Assembly: GCA_963676875.1 (NCBI GenBank)
Contig: OY781436.1
Coordinates: 3,844,001 to 3,908,000 of the forward strand
Reading direction: 5' to 3'
Length of the DNA stretch: 64,000 nt
Source of the DNA: UBA6244 sp963676875
Lineage (GTDB): Bacteria; Bacteroidota; Bacteroidia; Bacteroidales; F082
The notes under the pieces: generated by a model
Seen by the model: the letters and a program-made list of their open reading frames with translations, nothing else
The model's database searches: none
What the model was told of the DNA's origin: nothing
Part shown: piece after piece, positions 24,065 through 34,500 of the stretch
How the letters are laid out: the number at the start of each line of letters is the position of its first letter
Numbering within the stretch: position 1 is the stretch's first letter
Program-made: the position numbers and the translations under genes

Positions 24065-25186
24065 ATGAAAACCTCAACCTGCTTCTATAAAGGATTCGTA
24101 TCCATTTTATTTTTGTTTTTTGCCACGGTGGCTCAAGCACAAGTAATGGTTACTAAAGTCGCACCCGATGATGCTCAGCCTGCCGGTGAAGGCTTTTTTT
24201 ATACACTTCCTAAAACTGTGTTACGTGTTGATTTGGTACTGGAAAAAATCGATCGGATTCCCGGTCCATTGGCGTCGTTTGCTTCAGATTTTCTCGGTGT
24301 GGATGATGTTATCAAAAATAAACAGTTGGAATACAGGCTATTAGAATCTTCAGTTGTTGTCATGGCCATGCCGGATATTGATCAGATGTACTATGTAAAA
24401 CTTCCTGAGGAAAAAGGAAAAGACGAACGTATGCTGAGTTTTCATTTGTCTGAAATTGGCGCTTTGGTTTCCGTAAACGATGCTGAGGCCAAACCTGTAA
24501 TGATGTCAACGGATCAGATTGATCAAACCATCATGTTTCAAGAAGGTTCCGATACATTCAGCTATATGGCCGCCTACAACAAGAAAAAGAAACAAGATAC
24601 CATCCTAAGAAAAATTACTATTGATACGGTAACAATCAATCGTTTTTTATTCAAATCGTCCTGGGTTGATAAATCCGAAAAAGAACGTGCCGAAGAAGCT
24701 GCGCAGCAAATTACCAAAATCAGAGAAGCACGTTTCAACCTGCTCACAGGATATCATGAAGTGAATTTCGGCGAAAGCATCCGTTATATGGACGGAAATT
24801 TATTGCAGATGGAAAAGGAGTATTTACAGTTATTTGTTGGTAAAGAAAGCTCGACTATCGTAAGCCAAACGATTTATTATACGCCCCGTAAAGGCGATCG
24901 TCAGGCTCAGATTTGGCGGGCAGATAATGGTGAAAGCGTGACTGTCGAAATTTCATCTGATGACGGACTTAAAGGTTTACCCGAAGCACCGGCTGTCGGC
25001 CCCAATATGTTGTATTACCGCATTCCGTTATTTGCTACCGTGTCCATAAAATTCTCCGGGGTGGTAAGTGCAAGTAAAATGCTGAACATAAATCAGTTGG
25101 GAGTCGTTTCTACCGTTCCTGTGTCTAAAACAAAGTTGCAGTTGAACCCGCTAACGGGAAATGTAATGGGGGTACAGAAAGATTAG
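24065..25186 (+). CDS. DUF4831 family secreted protein
   Basis: A 373-aa protein with a signal peptide (hydrophobic residues about 11-26, cleavage after AQA). The mature part begins VMVTKVAPDD and shows the DUF4831 pattern: GFFYTLPKTVLRVDLVLEK near the N-terminus and SDFLGVDDVI. A long middle holds TGYHEVNFGESIRYM and LFVGKESSTI, and YYRIPLFATVSIKFSG lies near the end. The family is confined mainly to Bacteroidota and has no assigned function; a periplasmic or outer-membrane-associated role is likely. It has its own promoter element. Confidence 0.85.
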   Translation: MKTSTCFYKGFVSILFLFFATVAQAQVMVTKVAPDDAQPAGEGFFYTLPKTVLRVDLVLEKIDRIPGPLASFASDFLGVDDVIKNKQLEYRLLESSVVVMAMPDIDQMYYVKLPEEKGKDERMLSFHLSEIGALVSVNDAEAKPVMMSTDQIDQTIMFQEGSDTFSYMAAYNKKKKQDTILRKITIDTVTINRFLFKSSWVDKSEKERAEEAAQQITKIREARFNLLTGYHEVNFGESIRYMDGNLLQMEKEYLQLFVGKESSTIVSQTIYYTPRKGDRQAQIWRADNGESVTVEISSDDGLKGLPEAPAVGPNMLYYRIPLFATVSIKFSGVVSASKMLNINQLGVVSTVPVSKTKLQLNPLTGNVMGVQKD

Positions 25187-25220
25187 GACTGGTTTCTGTT
25201 TTAAAAAAAATTACGATCTC

Positions 25221-25388
25221 ATGTCAAAAAAAGATAAGCAGAAACACCTCTGTAAATTTGATAAGAAAGAAATAAAGGAACAATTTGATATGCTCGTTTC
25301 GTTCGTGAGCAATCCTGTTTATATCTGCGAAAAATGTGCTCGCTCAGCCAATACCGACACTGTGTTGTGTAAAGCGGTAAGAATATGA
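25221..25388 (+). CDS. Small Cys-rich protein (55 aa), putative zinc ribbon
   Basis: This frame, too short for usual length filters, encodes 55 residues starting MSKKDKQKHLCKFDKKEIKE. It is lysine-rich, with Cys11, a CEKC pair at 36-39 and Cys50, a four-Cys arrangement that could hold zinc. Similar small Lys/Cys proteins are familiar from Bacteroidota genomes, with the same YICEKCAR and C-terminal LCK pattern. The gene lies 34 bp after the DUF4831 gene and converges on kdsA. Function is unknown. Confidence 0.7.
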   Translation: MSKKDKQKHLCKFDKKEIKEQFDMLVSFVSNPVYICEKCARSANTDTVLCKAVRI

Positions 25389-25414
25389 TTATTAGTGACT
25401 TGTTAGTAGATATT

Positions 25415-26233
25415 CTAGAAGTAACTTACCACTTCACGTAATTTGCTCAACTGTATCAATAAATTCCTTAACAAATCGAGTTTGAGCATATTGGCACCAT
25501 CCGATTTGGCTATGGCCGGATTTGGATGCGTTTCCAAAAAAATACCATCTACACCAACGGCAATTCCTGCTTTGGCCATCAATCCTATCAACTCAGGTCG
25601 CCCTCCCGTTACTCCTGATGCCTGATTGGGTTGCTGCAACGAATGGGTAATGTCGAGTATAACAGGTTTTCCGGTTTTTTGCATGGCTTGAATATTGCGG
25701 TAATCCACCACCATATCGCCATAGCCAAACATGTTTCCACGCTCTGTTAACATGACCTGGTCATTTCCGGTTGAAACCACCTTGTCAACAGCAAACTGCA
25801 TGGCTTCACCCGAAAGAAATTGTCCCTTTTTGATATTCACTATCTTTCCGGTTTTTCCGGCAGCCAGCAGCAAATCTGTTTGCCGACACAAAAATGCGGG
25901 TATTTGCAATACATCAACATATTCCGCTGCCAACTTTGCCTCTTCTGCCGTATGAATATCTGTTACCACAGGAATCTGATAAGTCTTGCGGATGTCGTCT
26001 AAAATTTTCAACGCTTTTTCGTCACCTATACCCATAAACGAGTCAAGCTTAGAGCGGTTGGCCTTTTTGTAAGACGCTTTAAAAATAAACGGAATTTTTA
26101 ATTCGTCGGATATCTTAAGTATCTGCTCTACAATGGGATAGGCCATTTGTTCGTCTTCAATAACACAAGGTCCGGCCATCAAAAAAAATTGGGAACCATC
26201 TGAATGTTTTAGTTGTGGAATATGAGGTATCAT
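25415..26233 (-). CDS. kdsA: 3-deoxy-8-phosphooctulonate synthase (Kdo-8-P synthase)
   Basis: A 272-aa TIM-barrel enzyme joining phosphoenolpyruvate and arabinose 5-phosphate to make Kdo 8-phosphate for lipid A/LPS. Signature blocks are FFLMAGPCVIEDE, FKASYKKANRSKLDSFMG, VVTDIHT, LQIPAFLCRQTDLL and DITHSLQQPN. AMQF and ERGNMFGYGDMVVDYRN are also present. The start overlaps the stop of the upstream EamA transporter by 4 bp, so the two are in one operon on the minus strand. Confidence 0.96.
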   Translation of the reverse strand: MIPHIPQLKHSDGSQFFLMAGPCVIEDEQMAYPIVEQILKISDELKIPFIFKASYKKANRSKLDSFMGIGDEKALKILDDIRKTYQIPVVTDIHTAEEAKLAAEYVDVLQIPAFLCRQTDLLLAAGKTGKIVNIKKGQFLSGEAMQFAVDKVVSTGNDQVMLTERGNMFGYGDMVVDYRNIQAMQKTGKPVILDITHSLQQPNQASGVTGGRPELIGLMAKAGIAVGVDGIFLETHPNPAIAKSDGANMLKLDLLRNLLIQLSKLREVVSYF

Positions 26234-27165
26234 GAGGTGGTTTTTTTAGTGGAGGAGGTTTTGAAATTAACAAAATATACACCCGTAAAAATAATAATTG
26301 CAGCAATAATTTCAATCCATCCTATCTGGTCTTTTCCAAAAAGCATGGCCACAAAGGTAGCCAGAAATGGTTGAAAATAGATATAGGCACTGTTTACTGT
26401 AGGGCTAATCGTAGTAAGTGAGTAATTATTAAGTAGATACGCTAGTACGGTAGTAAAAAGCACCACGTAAACAATGGCCATCCAGATATGGCTGGGAATG
26501 GCTTGATAATCGGTCTGCAGCGCTAAATGCAACGTTACCGGCGTAACAAAAATAAGCCCAAAAGTGAAAACCCACTTCATTACTGTTAAAGGTTGATACC
26601 TACCCATGAGTGGCTTGATGAGGACCAAAAATAATGCATACGAAGACACATTAAAAAAGATGAACAGATTTCCCAGAGAAGTTCCGTCAAAGGAGATACT
26701 TCCTGCACGGGTAATAAGAAAGGCCGACCCCAAAAACCCCAATACGATACCAACCAGTTTGTTTCGGGTAATGCGCTCTTTAATAAGGAAATGAGAGAAA
26801 AATAAGACCAGTATGGGTACTCCAACCATGATGATGGAAGCATTAATGGGTGTGGTGAGATTAAGTCCTTCAAAAAACATAATTTGATTGATGGCCACGC
26901 CAAACAACGAGGCCACAGCCATTTTTAATAAGTCGGGTTTGCTTACTTTTTCATTGGGCATGAAAAGTGATATCAGCCAAAATACGGCCACAGCTCCGGC
27001 CACTCTCAAAAAGATAACGGCTCTGGGTGCCATATAATCTGGCATGATGCCCTTGGCAATTACATAGTTAATGCCATAAATTAAATTGGCTCCAATGGCA
27101 GCCACATGTGCCCATGCCAACTTGTTGGCCGGCTTTTTCTCAGGCTGCAAATGGTTGTGGATCAT
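26230..27165 (-). CDS. EamA/DMT family transporter
   Basis: A 311-aa protein with ten hydrophobic segments arranged as two EamA halves, at about residues 20-155 and 165-305. Examples are LIYGINYVIAKGIMP in helix 1, ASLFGVAINQIMFFEGL in the first half, and STSYALFLVL-like and TTISPTVNSAYIYFQPFLA in the second. EamA proteins export metabolites or amino acids; the substrate here is unknown. It lies between a DUF3127 gene (4-bp gap) and kdsA (4-bp overlap), suggesting one transcript of three genes without an obvious common pathway. Confidence 0.88.
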   Translation of the reverse strand: MIHNHLQPEKKPANKLAWAHVAAIGANLIYGINYVIAKGIMPDYMAPRAVIFLRVAGAVAVFWLISLFMPNEKVSKPDLLKMAVASLFGVAINQIMFFEGLNLTTPINASIIMVGVPILVLFFSHFLIKERITRNKLVGIVLGFLGSAFLITRAGSISFDGTSLGNLFIFFNVSSYALFLVLIKPLMGRYQPLTVMKWVFTFGLIFVTPVTLHLALQTDYQAIPSHIWMAIVYVVLFTTVLAYLLNNYSLTTISPTVNSAYIYFQPFLATFVAMLFGKDQIGWIEIIAAIIIFTGVYFVNFKTSSTKKTTS

Positions 27166-27169
27166 TTAG

Positions 27170-27526
27170 TTAGAAAGGTAGGTCGTCATCCGGCAAACCC
27201 AAGTCATCGGGTGGAAGCGAAGGCATGCTGGCCGCAGGAGTGCTTCCCTCATCGGAGTTACGTTGAATACGCCAGGCACGAATGTCGGTGTACCAACGGC
27301 CATTAAACTCGCGTGATTCGATGTTTACTGAAGCGGTAATAATATCGCCCACAACTACACCTGCCAGTGCCTGCAACTTTTCTCCCCAAACATTCATGCA
27401 TATTTTTTTTGGGTATTGATCATCTGTTTCAATCACAAATTCTTGCTTTTCCCATTTTCCGTTTTTACCCTCTCCGGATATGGGATCTAGTTTCTGAATA
27501 AGCTTCCCTTTTAATTCAATGTTCAT
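27170..27526 (-). CDS. DUF3127 protein, SSB-like OB fold
   Basis: A 118-aa protein starting MNIELKGKLIQKLDPISGEG. The DUF3127 core (residues 1-88) contains WEKQEFVIETDDQYPKKICM and RWYTDIRAWRI, a pattern close to small single-strand DNA-binding OB folds. A Ser/Pro-rich linker leads to an acidic tail ending DDDLPF, which strongly resembles the DDDIPF protein-docking tip of SSB. The family is common in Bacteroidota with no proven function; nucleic acid binding is inferred. It is the first gene of the transcript with the EamA transporter and kdsA. Confidence 0.85.
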   Translation of the reverse strand: MNIELKGKLIQKLDPISGEGKNGKWEKQEFVIETDDQYPKKICMNVWGEKLQALAGVVVGDIITASVNIESREFNGRWYTDIRAWRIQRNSDEGSTPAASMPSLPPDDLGLPDDDLPF

Positions 27527-27545
27527 AATGGTTATTTTTTGGGGT

Positions 27546-27574
27546 CAAAAATACAGTTTTTATCTCAAGCTCAA
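27546..27574 (-). promoter_or_regulatory. Candidate promoter of the DUF3127-EamA-kdsA operon
   Basis: On the minus strand, TATTTTTG (27546-27553) fits TAnnTTTG. A TTG (27572-27574) lies 18 bases upstream of it. The -7 element is 20 bases from the DUF3127 start codon. Confidence 0.5.
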
Positions 27575-27599
27575 TTTCGTTTTTTAGCTTACGTTTAGA

Positions 27600-29315
27600 T
27601 TAATTCAATGCATTGTAAATGAGGTTTTCCAAATGAGGATGCTTTGATCTTAACTTATTCAGATGATCTGTAATTTCGTCAGCTAGCGCTTGATTCTTGT
27701 TTCGGCATATCTCCAGCATATCGGCAGCAAGCAACCAATCGTCGGGAAAATAGTGCAGATATTCTTTCCATGTGGGCTCAATCAAGTCAATGGTTTTTTG
27801 ACCTTCCCTGATTTCTCTTACGGTGCGATACAGCTGATGACAGTGGCGCTCAGTTGCACTATATTGAATTTTATAGGTTTTTTCTGTAGGTGCTGCGTAG
27901 CTTAAACCATATCCTTCCGGATCCGCTGGCCCGTTAAATACCGAAGGGATATGCTCTCCAACAGCCATGTCATATACTCCCCAGGATGGATCGAAAAGGA
28001 GTTTGCCGTCGTAAATTACAGTACAATCCCGAAATGAAATCAGGATGACATGTCCGTCTTTGCGGTGAATACGGGTGGGAATTCCTTTTACTGAAATGCC
28101 TGAGTCAAATACAAATTCTGAAAGTTGGTCTTTTTTGATTCCGGCTTTTGCCAAATCGCTGTCGGACATCAGTCGAGTGGGTTTGAGTGTGCCCTTGATT
28201 CGCCCGACGGGACTTCCAAACCCTTCGGCATGATAGGTTTTGTCATGTCCCGGCAACATGGCGTTTTTGTAGCACAAAATAGTTGGGCCAGTTGTTTTGA
28301 GATATATGGCCTTACCGTTGTTTACCATGACATCTGAAAATACACCTGACACCTGCAAACCTGAGGCGTATTGAACGGTGGCTGTGTTTTGCGATTCAAT
28401 GGCCTTAAGAATTCCATCCAGTCCGCCATGATTTAAGGCCATCTGTTGGGCAAATTCTTCCAGTACCAAATTCAGATGTTTAAAGTCAGGGGTTACAAAA
28501 AGCTGGGGTTGCGGTTTTGTAATATCAAAATTGTAGTGTATGGCGTCGATAGTATATGGAATTTTTGCCACATCACTTTTCATAGCACTCATACTCTCCC
28601 CGATGGAAGAAAGTAGTCCGGCTCCATATATTTTTGGCCGACTCAGGTCGCCAATAAGTCCGTATTCCACTGTCCACCAGTGTAGATTTCTAATCATGGC
28701 CATCTCCGAAGGTGCCCCCATATTATTATCGAGGAGCCCAATTTTTTTTTCGGCATTGGCAATACTTTCTTTGGTCGAGTTGGGGAATGCTTTTAATATG
28801 CTCAAATGTCGGATGGCTTCATACAATTCATAATCCTTTTTGGATGAAAAAGCCTTAGAGCCAATATCGCCAAAATTGCGCAGATATTCCGCGTATTCTT
28901 CGTCAGCAATAATGGGTGCATGACCTGCTGCTTCATGAATAATATCCGGAGCTGGTGTGTATTCTATTTGATCGAAAGGGCGTATGTCGGCGGCGATTAC
29001 CAACACCTGATGTTTCTGAAATTCCATGAATGCTGCCGGCGGGATAAATCCATCCACGGCCACCGCTGCCCATCCAATCTTGCTAAGAATTTTGTTCATG
29101 TCTTCGATTCCGGGAATATAATCGATACTGATGCCTGTTCGTTTCAATCCTGCCAGATAAGAAGAATGTGCTAATGTAGCTAGTTTGCGCAGGTTTTGTT
29201 TCATTACAAACCTCCAAATGGCATGATCTTGAGGAGTATAGGCGTCGTAATGTTGATCCGCGATAAATCCCATTAAGTGCTTGGGTAGTTGTTGTATGAC
29301 GGGGTTGTTAATCAT
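27600..29315 (-). CDS. phhA: Phenylalanine 4-hydroxylase, long form
   Basis: A 571-aa pterin-dependent aromatic amino acid hydroxylase that makes tyrosine from phenylalanine with O2 and tetrahydropterin. The iron ligands are in DIIHEAAGHAPI (His-x4-His), followed by the acidic EYAEYLRNFG segment. VEYGLIGD supplies the third ligand region. The catalytic part occupies about residues 80-290. The rest is a C-terminal extension of some 270 residues found in Bacteroidota and some other bacterial homologues, of unknown role. Use of O2 implies the organism meets oxygen at times. TAATTTTG at 29347-29354 (minus) is a likely -7 element. Confidence 0.9.
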   Translation of the reverse strand: MINNPVIQQLPKHLMGFIADQHYDAYTPQDHAIWRFVMKQNLRKLATLAHSSYLAGLKRTGISIDYIPGIEDMNKILSKIGWAAVAVDGFIPPAAFMEFQKHQVLVIAADIRPFDQIEYTPAPDIIHEAAGHAPIIADEEYAEYLRNFGDIGSKAFSSKKDYELYEAIRHLSILKAFPNSTKESIANAEKKIGLLDNNMGAPSEMAMIRNLHWWTVEYGLIGDLSRPKIYGAGLLSSIGESMSAMKSDVAKIPYTIDAIHYNFDITKPQPQLFVTPDFKHLNLVLEEFAQQMALNHGGLDGILKAIESQNTATVQYASGLQVSGVFSDVMVNNGKAIYLKTTGPTILCYKNAMLPGHDKTYHAEGFGSPVGRIKGTLKPTRLMSDSDLAKAGIKKDQLSEFVFDSGISVKGIPTRIHRKDGHVILISFRDCTVIYDGKLLFDPSWGVYDMAVGEHIPSVFNGPADPEGYGLSYAAPTEKTYKIQYSATERHCHQLYRTVREIREGQKTIDLIEPTWKEYLHYFPDDWLLAADMLEICRNKNQALADEITDHLNKLRSKHPHLENLIYNALN

Positions 29316-29346
29316 GGTTGCTATTTAGAAGAATTATAAATTAACC

Positions 29347-29354
29347 CAAAATTA
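29347..29354 (-). promoter_or_regulatory. Candidate -7 element of phhA
   Basis: On the minus strand this reads TAATTTTG, a perfect TAnnTTTG, 32 bases upstream of the phhA start codon. No clear -33 was found. Confidence 0.45.
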
Positions 29355-29408
29355 AAAATAATTTGATAACTGAGACGGCGATATCACTGTTTATAGGATT
29401 TTTGCTTC

Positions 29409-30635
29409 ATGATGAAGGATGTTACATTGTATTTGGCGCTTCCTGTTTTGGAGGAGTATAAAAATCTGACCGGGTTGATGAATACGTTGCAACTGCAAGA
29501 AAATCAAAACTTTCATCTCGTAGTTTGTGTTAACCATTACGAAAATTGGCGCAATATTCCCAAGTATGCTCATTCAGTTGAGGACAATGAGCGAAGCTTA
29601 ACATTTTTTAAGGATTTCAATGATTTCCCTATCAGCCTGATCGATCATGCCTCACTCGGAAAGGGTTGGCCAAAAGGCAAGGGTGGAGTAGGATGGGCAC
29701 GTAAAAAGTGTATGGATGCCATATCTGACATGGCCAAACCCCAAGATATCATTGTGAGTATTGATGCCGATACTTATTATCCTCCTAATTTATTATCTGA
29801 GATTGCCCAAACCATTGATAAAAACCCGAAGGCTGTGGGCTTGGCTATTCCTTATTTTCACCCTTTGTCGGGCGATGATACCGATTTGCATATCCTGCGA
29901 TACGAATTGTATATGAGGCATTATGCCTTGCAAATGTTGCGAATTGATAACCCTTATGCTTTTTCGGCGCTCGGTTCCTCCATGGCTTTTCCTGTATGGT
30001 CGTACCGAAAACTGGGAGGGATTACTCCGGTGAAAAGTGGTGAGGATTTTTATTTCATGCAGCGTTTGGTAAAGTTGGGACAGGTTAGCATTTGGTGCGA
30101 TACATTGGCATTTCCATCTGCGCGATTTTCAAGTCGGGTGGATTTTGGCACAGGGCCGGCATTAATTAAAGGGAATTCCGGCGATTGGACATCCTATCCC
30201 ATTTACAATCCTGACTTTTTTGATGAGGTGCGTGATACCTTCAATACATTTGGTCAATGGCTTGATGATGAGGCTCCAACATCCATGGATGAATTTTTTG
30301 ATTCCCGTTTTGGAGATAGGTATTGGTGGCTTCCGTTGAAAAAAAATTTTAAAACGCGTCCACAGTTTGTAAAAGCTTGTGAGGGCAAAGTAGATGGTTT
30401 GCGGATTTTGCAGTTTTTACGTGAGCGGCATTTACAGACGAAATACTCGGATGAAACTACACTAATCGACACTTATGCGTCTGAATTCCCTGAATTATTT
30501 ACACATGAAATGGTAGATAGACTGAGGGAAAACGGAATTTTAGGTTTGGAAATCGACCAACTTGATGCATTGCGACAAGCTTTATTTGATAAAGAAAATG
30601 CGCTGAGAAGGGCTCGGTATTTCATTAGTTTGTAA
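29409..30635 (+). CDS. Glycosyltransferase family 2-like protein
   Basis: A 408-aa soluble protein with a GT-A fold pattern. It opens DVTLYLALPVLEEYKNLTGL and has a DxD motif in IVSIDADTYYPPNLL, preceded by KGGVGWARKKCMDA. A YAFSALGSSMAFPVWSYRK and SGEDFYFMQRL pattern follows, as in GT2 acceptor loops. The C-terminal 150 residues are not recognisable. A nucleotide-sugar transferase role is likely but donor and acceptor are unknown. The start has two consecutive ATG codons. It precedes miaA with a 23-bp gap. Confidence 0.78.
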   Translation: MMKDVTLYLALPVLEEYKNLTGLMNTLQLQENQNFHLVVCVNHYENWRNIPKYAHSVEDNERSLTFFKDFNDFPISLIDHASLGKGWPKGKGGVGWARKKCMDAISDMAKPQDIIVSIDADTYYPPNLLSEIAQTIDKNPKAVGLAIPYFHPLSGDDTDLHILRYELYMRHYALQMLRIDNPYAFSALGSSMAFPVWSYRKLGGITPVKSGEDFYFMQRLVKLGQVSIWCDTLAFPSARFSSRVDFGTGPALIKGNSGDWTSYPIYNPDFFDEVRDTFNTFGQWLDDEAPTSMDEFFDSRFGDRYWWLPLKKNFKTRPQFVKACEGKVDGLRILQFLRERHLQTKYSDETTLIDTYASEFPELFTHEMVDRLRENGILGLEIDQLDALRQALFDKENALRRARYFISL

Positions 30636-30658
30636 ATTGCATTAAATTATTCGGGTGT

Positions 30659-31570
30659 ATGCTTCATATCATCACAATTTTAGGGCCCACAGCTACCGGA
30701 AAAACCACTTTGGCGTGTCAGTTGGCAGCGCTTCTTCAAGGGGAAGTTGTCAGTGCTGATTCGCGTCAGGTGTATCGGGGTATGGATTTGGGTACGGGCA
30801 AGGATTTGCAGGATTTTGTCGTCAACGGACAAACAATTCCTTATCACCTAATCGACATCGTTGACCCGGGCTATGAATTCAATGTGTTCGAATTTCAAAA
30901 ACTGGCTTTCAAAGCATTGGAGCAGATCAACGAAAGAGAGCGGATTCCAATTCTGTGCGGTGGTTCCGGACTATATCTTGATTCGGTTTTGCGGGCTTAT
31001 GAATTACAGCAAGTTCCTGATAATCATGTTTTACGTGATGTGCTCGAAGGACTGTCGCAGGATGCGCTTGTGCGAAAACTTAAGTCGTATGGGGCTGTAC
31101 ACAATACCACGGATATTTCTGATAAGAAGCGGCTTGTTCGGGCCATTGAAATCGCCGATTATCGTAAGACACATCCAAAAAGTAGTTTCCAAATGCCACG
31201 GATCAACTCGGTAAATTTCGGTATTCAATTCGAACGGCAGGCTTTGCGCGATCGTATTACGCTTCGACTAAAACAACGTTTGGAACAAGGCATGGTTGAC
31301 GAGGTCAGGAATTTGCTGGAAAGTGGACTCACTCCCGATCAGTTGAAGTTCTATGGCTTGGAGTACCGCTACCTTACTCAATATGTGGTGGGAGAAATTT
31401 CACATGATGAGATGTTTAGTTTGTTGAATACCGCCATCCACCAGTTTGCGAAACGTCAAATGACTTGGTTTAGAAGGATGGAAAACAATGGCGTGCGTAT
31501 TAATTGGATCAATGGATCTATCAGTATGGACGAAAAAATTGCTACCATTTTAAGCATGTTGCCCAAATAA
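30659..31570 (+). CDS. miaA: tRNA dimethylallyltransferase, MiaA-type
   Basis: A 303-aa protein with P-loop GPTATGKTTLACQLA and VVSADSRQVYRGMDLGTGKD, then YHLIDIVDPGYEFNVFEFQ and GGSGLYLDSVL. QMTWFRRMENNGVRINWI closes the protein. These are MiaA blocks; the enzyme adds a dimethylallyl group to A37 of tRNAs reading UNN codons. The sequence departs from the usual DIGTAKP motif (GTGKD here) and its middle is short. It could be a paralogue beside a canonical miaA elsewhere in the genome. The next gene starts 7 bp on. Confidence 0.85.
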   Translation: MLHIITILGPTATGKTTLACQLAALLQGEVVSADSRQVYRGMDLGTGKDLQDFVVNGQTIPYHLIDIVDPGYEFNVFEFQKLAFKALEQINERERIPILCGGSGLYLDSVLRAYELQQVPDNHVLRDVLEGLSQDALVRKLKSYGAVHNTTDISDKKRLVRAIEIADYRKTHPKSSFQMPRINSVNFGIQFERQALRDRITLRLKQRLEQGMVDEVRNLLESGLTPDQLKFYGLEYRYLTQYVVGEISHDEMFSLLNTAIHQFAKRQMTWFRRMENNGVRINWINGSISMDEKIATILSMLPK

Positions 31571-31577
31571 TGAAAGC

Positions 31578-34500
31578 ATGATAAAGAGAGTCATTGTACT
31601 ATTTCTGTTGTTGATAAGTCTGACGATTTGGGCGCAAAGACCATTGCTTTTTGATAACCAGGTGGTTGAGAACCCACAGGTGAGGTTTATTAGGCTAAAC
31701 GCCGACCAAGGGCTGTCCAATAACAGGATAACAGACTTGCTTCAGGATCGCTTTGGGTTTGTTTGGGTGGGCACATCCGACGGGCTTAATAGATATGATG
31801 GCCGTGTTTTTGAAGTGTATAAGCATAATCCCGACAACTTCACCTCCTTATCTTCAAGCCACATTTCGTCGCTGGCAGCCAACAGTTCAGGTGACTTGTA
31901 TGTTGGAACAAAAATGGGGCTTAGCCTTTATAACAGGTTGACTAACAGCTTTGAAAATATCGAATTTAAAAGTGATTCCGCTATTCCGGATCATCCTTAT
32001 GTCCGTGAAATGATTTTTCAAAATGACTCCGTCCTGTGGTTGGACATTCAGGAGGGTTTTTTGATCAAATACAATATCAAGCAACAGACCATCCTGGCTA
32101 AATATCGCCATGATCCCAGTCATCAGCCCTACTATCTTTATCACAAATTGTATTTCGATCATGGCGGCAGGCTATGGGTCGGAGGACGAGGAATGCCTAC
32201 CATGTATCTCGACCAAGAGAAAAATCGCCTGGTAGCCATAACATCGAGCGAGCATGATTATTCCAAAAAACGGGCACAGGATATTGCTTGCTATTATGAG
32301 GACAGTCAAAACAACTTTTGGGTAACAGGCTTGGATGGAGCGTATCTATTAGATAGAGAAACGCTTAAATTTCAGAAGTTTATCGCCGTTACCACCTACG
32401 ATATTCAGGAAGATAGGTTAGGGAATTTGTGGTTTGCTACCGGTAGCGGAATATTTAGGTTTACTCCTTCAGATTCGAGCATGATGGTTTTTAACAACGA
32501 AAAAGACAATCCCCACTCGGTATCCAACAACAGTGTTTTTAATATTATGCTCGATCGAGCCGGAAATCTTTGGTTTGGCACAGGTTTGGGTATCAATATT
32601 TATAATCCATCGGCTTATCCCTTTCATACCTATACCCATATTCCCGGAATATCCAATAGTCCTGAGGGTTATGTGGTTACGGCTGTTGCCGAGGATTCGC
32701 AAAACGATTTGTGGGTTGGCTATGAAGAGGACGGGATGGATTTATTTCGAATAAAAACCGATCGTTTTGAACACTTCAACCAATATGAAGGAGGGCGTAA
32801 TCACCTGGCTGATAACCATGTTTCAGCCTTGTATTTCGACCAAAATCAGTTGCTTTGGATAGGGTTGTGGCGTGGTATCGGTTTCAACCTTTACGAGCCT
32901 GACGAACAGCGATTCACTTTATTTACTTATTATCCTAAAAGTTTGGAAAAAGATTGGTATTCAGATTTTTGTGAGGACGCAAATGGGCGTTTTTATATTG
33001 GCTTTTGGGGTGCCGACGGTTTGATGATTTTCGATCGCAACACCCATGAGTTTGGAGCAAGCCTTAAAGAGAAGTTTCAGCGTGTACATTGTTCCCGGAT
33101 TATTTCCCGCCTTTTTCGCGATAGCAAAAACTCCATTTGGGTGGGTACCACCGATTGTGGTTTGCATAGATATTTCCCTGATAGTGACACAAGTAAGGCG
33201 TATTTCGCTGATGCCGATCAGTACACAGGTTTGACGTCCAATGAAGTAAGTGATATTTGTGAGGATATGTCAGGACAGATATGGGTACTTACAAATACCC
33301 TGCAAAAATATGATCCTTCCAATGGAGAGTTTTCCAGTTATGGTTTTAAGGAAGGTTTTTACACCACCCAACCTGCGGCAATACTGCCTGATAACCAAGA
33401 TAATTTGTGGATATCAACCCGCGGAGATGGTTTGTTCAAATTCAATATTCAATCTGAGGTGTTTACTCAGTATTTAAAGCAAGATGGTCTCCAAAGCAAT
33501 ACTTTTTCAAAAGCAAGACTAAAACTGGAAAATGGAAATCTTTTCTTTGGGGGCGTTAATGGTTTTAATCTATTTCAACCAGAACAAATTGTGGTAGATA
33601 CAATGGTTCCAAGACCGTTTTTTGGTAGGTTCTTTATTTATGACCATATCTATAGCCACGATCTTAATCAACAAAATTTCCTGACCCTTGAGCCGGATGA
33701 AAAAGTCTTTACCATCGAACTTAATAGCTCTGATTTGGTAAACCCTGAACGTTATGTTTATCAGTGTAAATTGGAAGGATTTGACGAAGACTGGGTGGAT
33801 ATTGATAATAAACAACGTAAGGTGAGGTTTGCCGCCGTTCCTTCCGGTTACTATACTTTGCAATACCGTATTGGAGATAGAAATGGTAATTGGTCGGTAC
33901 ATACCGCTTCCATTAAGATCAAGGTGCTCAAGCCGTTCTATGGTAAGCTGTGGTTTATTGCTCTTGTGCTGGTTTCTCTGGCTGTTTTGTTGTTTTTATA
34001 CGTTAAGCGACGCGAATATGAGCTCAAACTCTACGGTCGCACAGTTGAACTCCAGCAAAGAATATTCCGTCTTCAAATGAACCCTCATTTTATGGGAAAT
34101 TCTCTTTTGGCCATTCAAAACTTTATTTACTCACACAATCCGAAGGAGGCCGGTAATTATTTGTCAGACTTTGCCAAACTTTTCCGGCTGATACTCAATA
34201 ATAGCAAGTCGGAGTTTATAACCCTGTCCAAGGAGTTGGAAACCCTAGAATTGTATTTAAAACTACAGAGTTTACGTTTTCCAAAGAAATTTGAATATGC
34301 CTTTGAAGTGGACGAGAACATTGATCCTGAAGGTATAATGATTCCTCCCATGCTCGCACAGCCCATGATCGAAAATGCATTGGAGCATGGTTTGTTTACA
34401 AAAGAAGGAAATGGTCACCTGTTGATTAGGTTTATGCATCGTTCTGATCATCTGGTATTTGAGGTTGATGATGATGGAATAGGGCTCACTGCTGCCCTCA

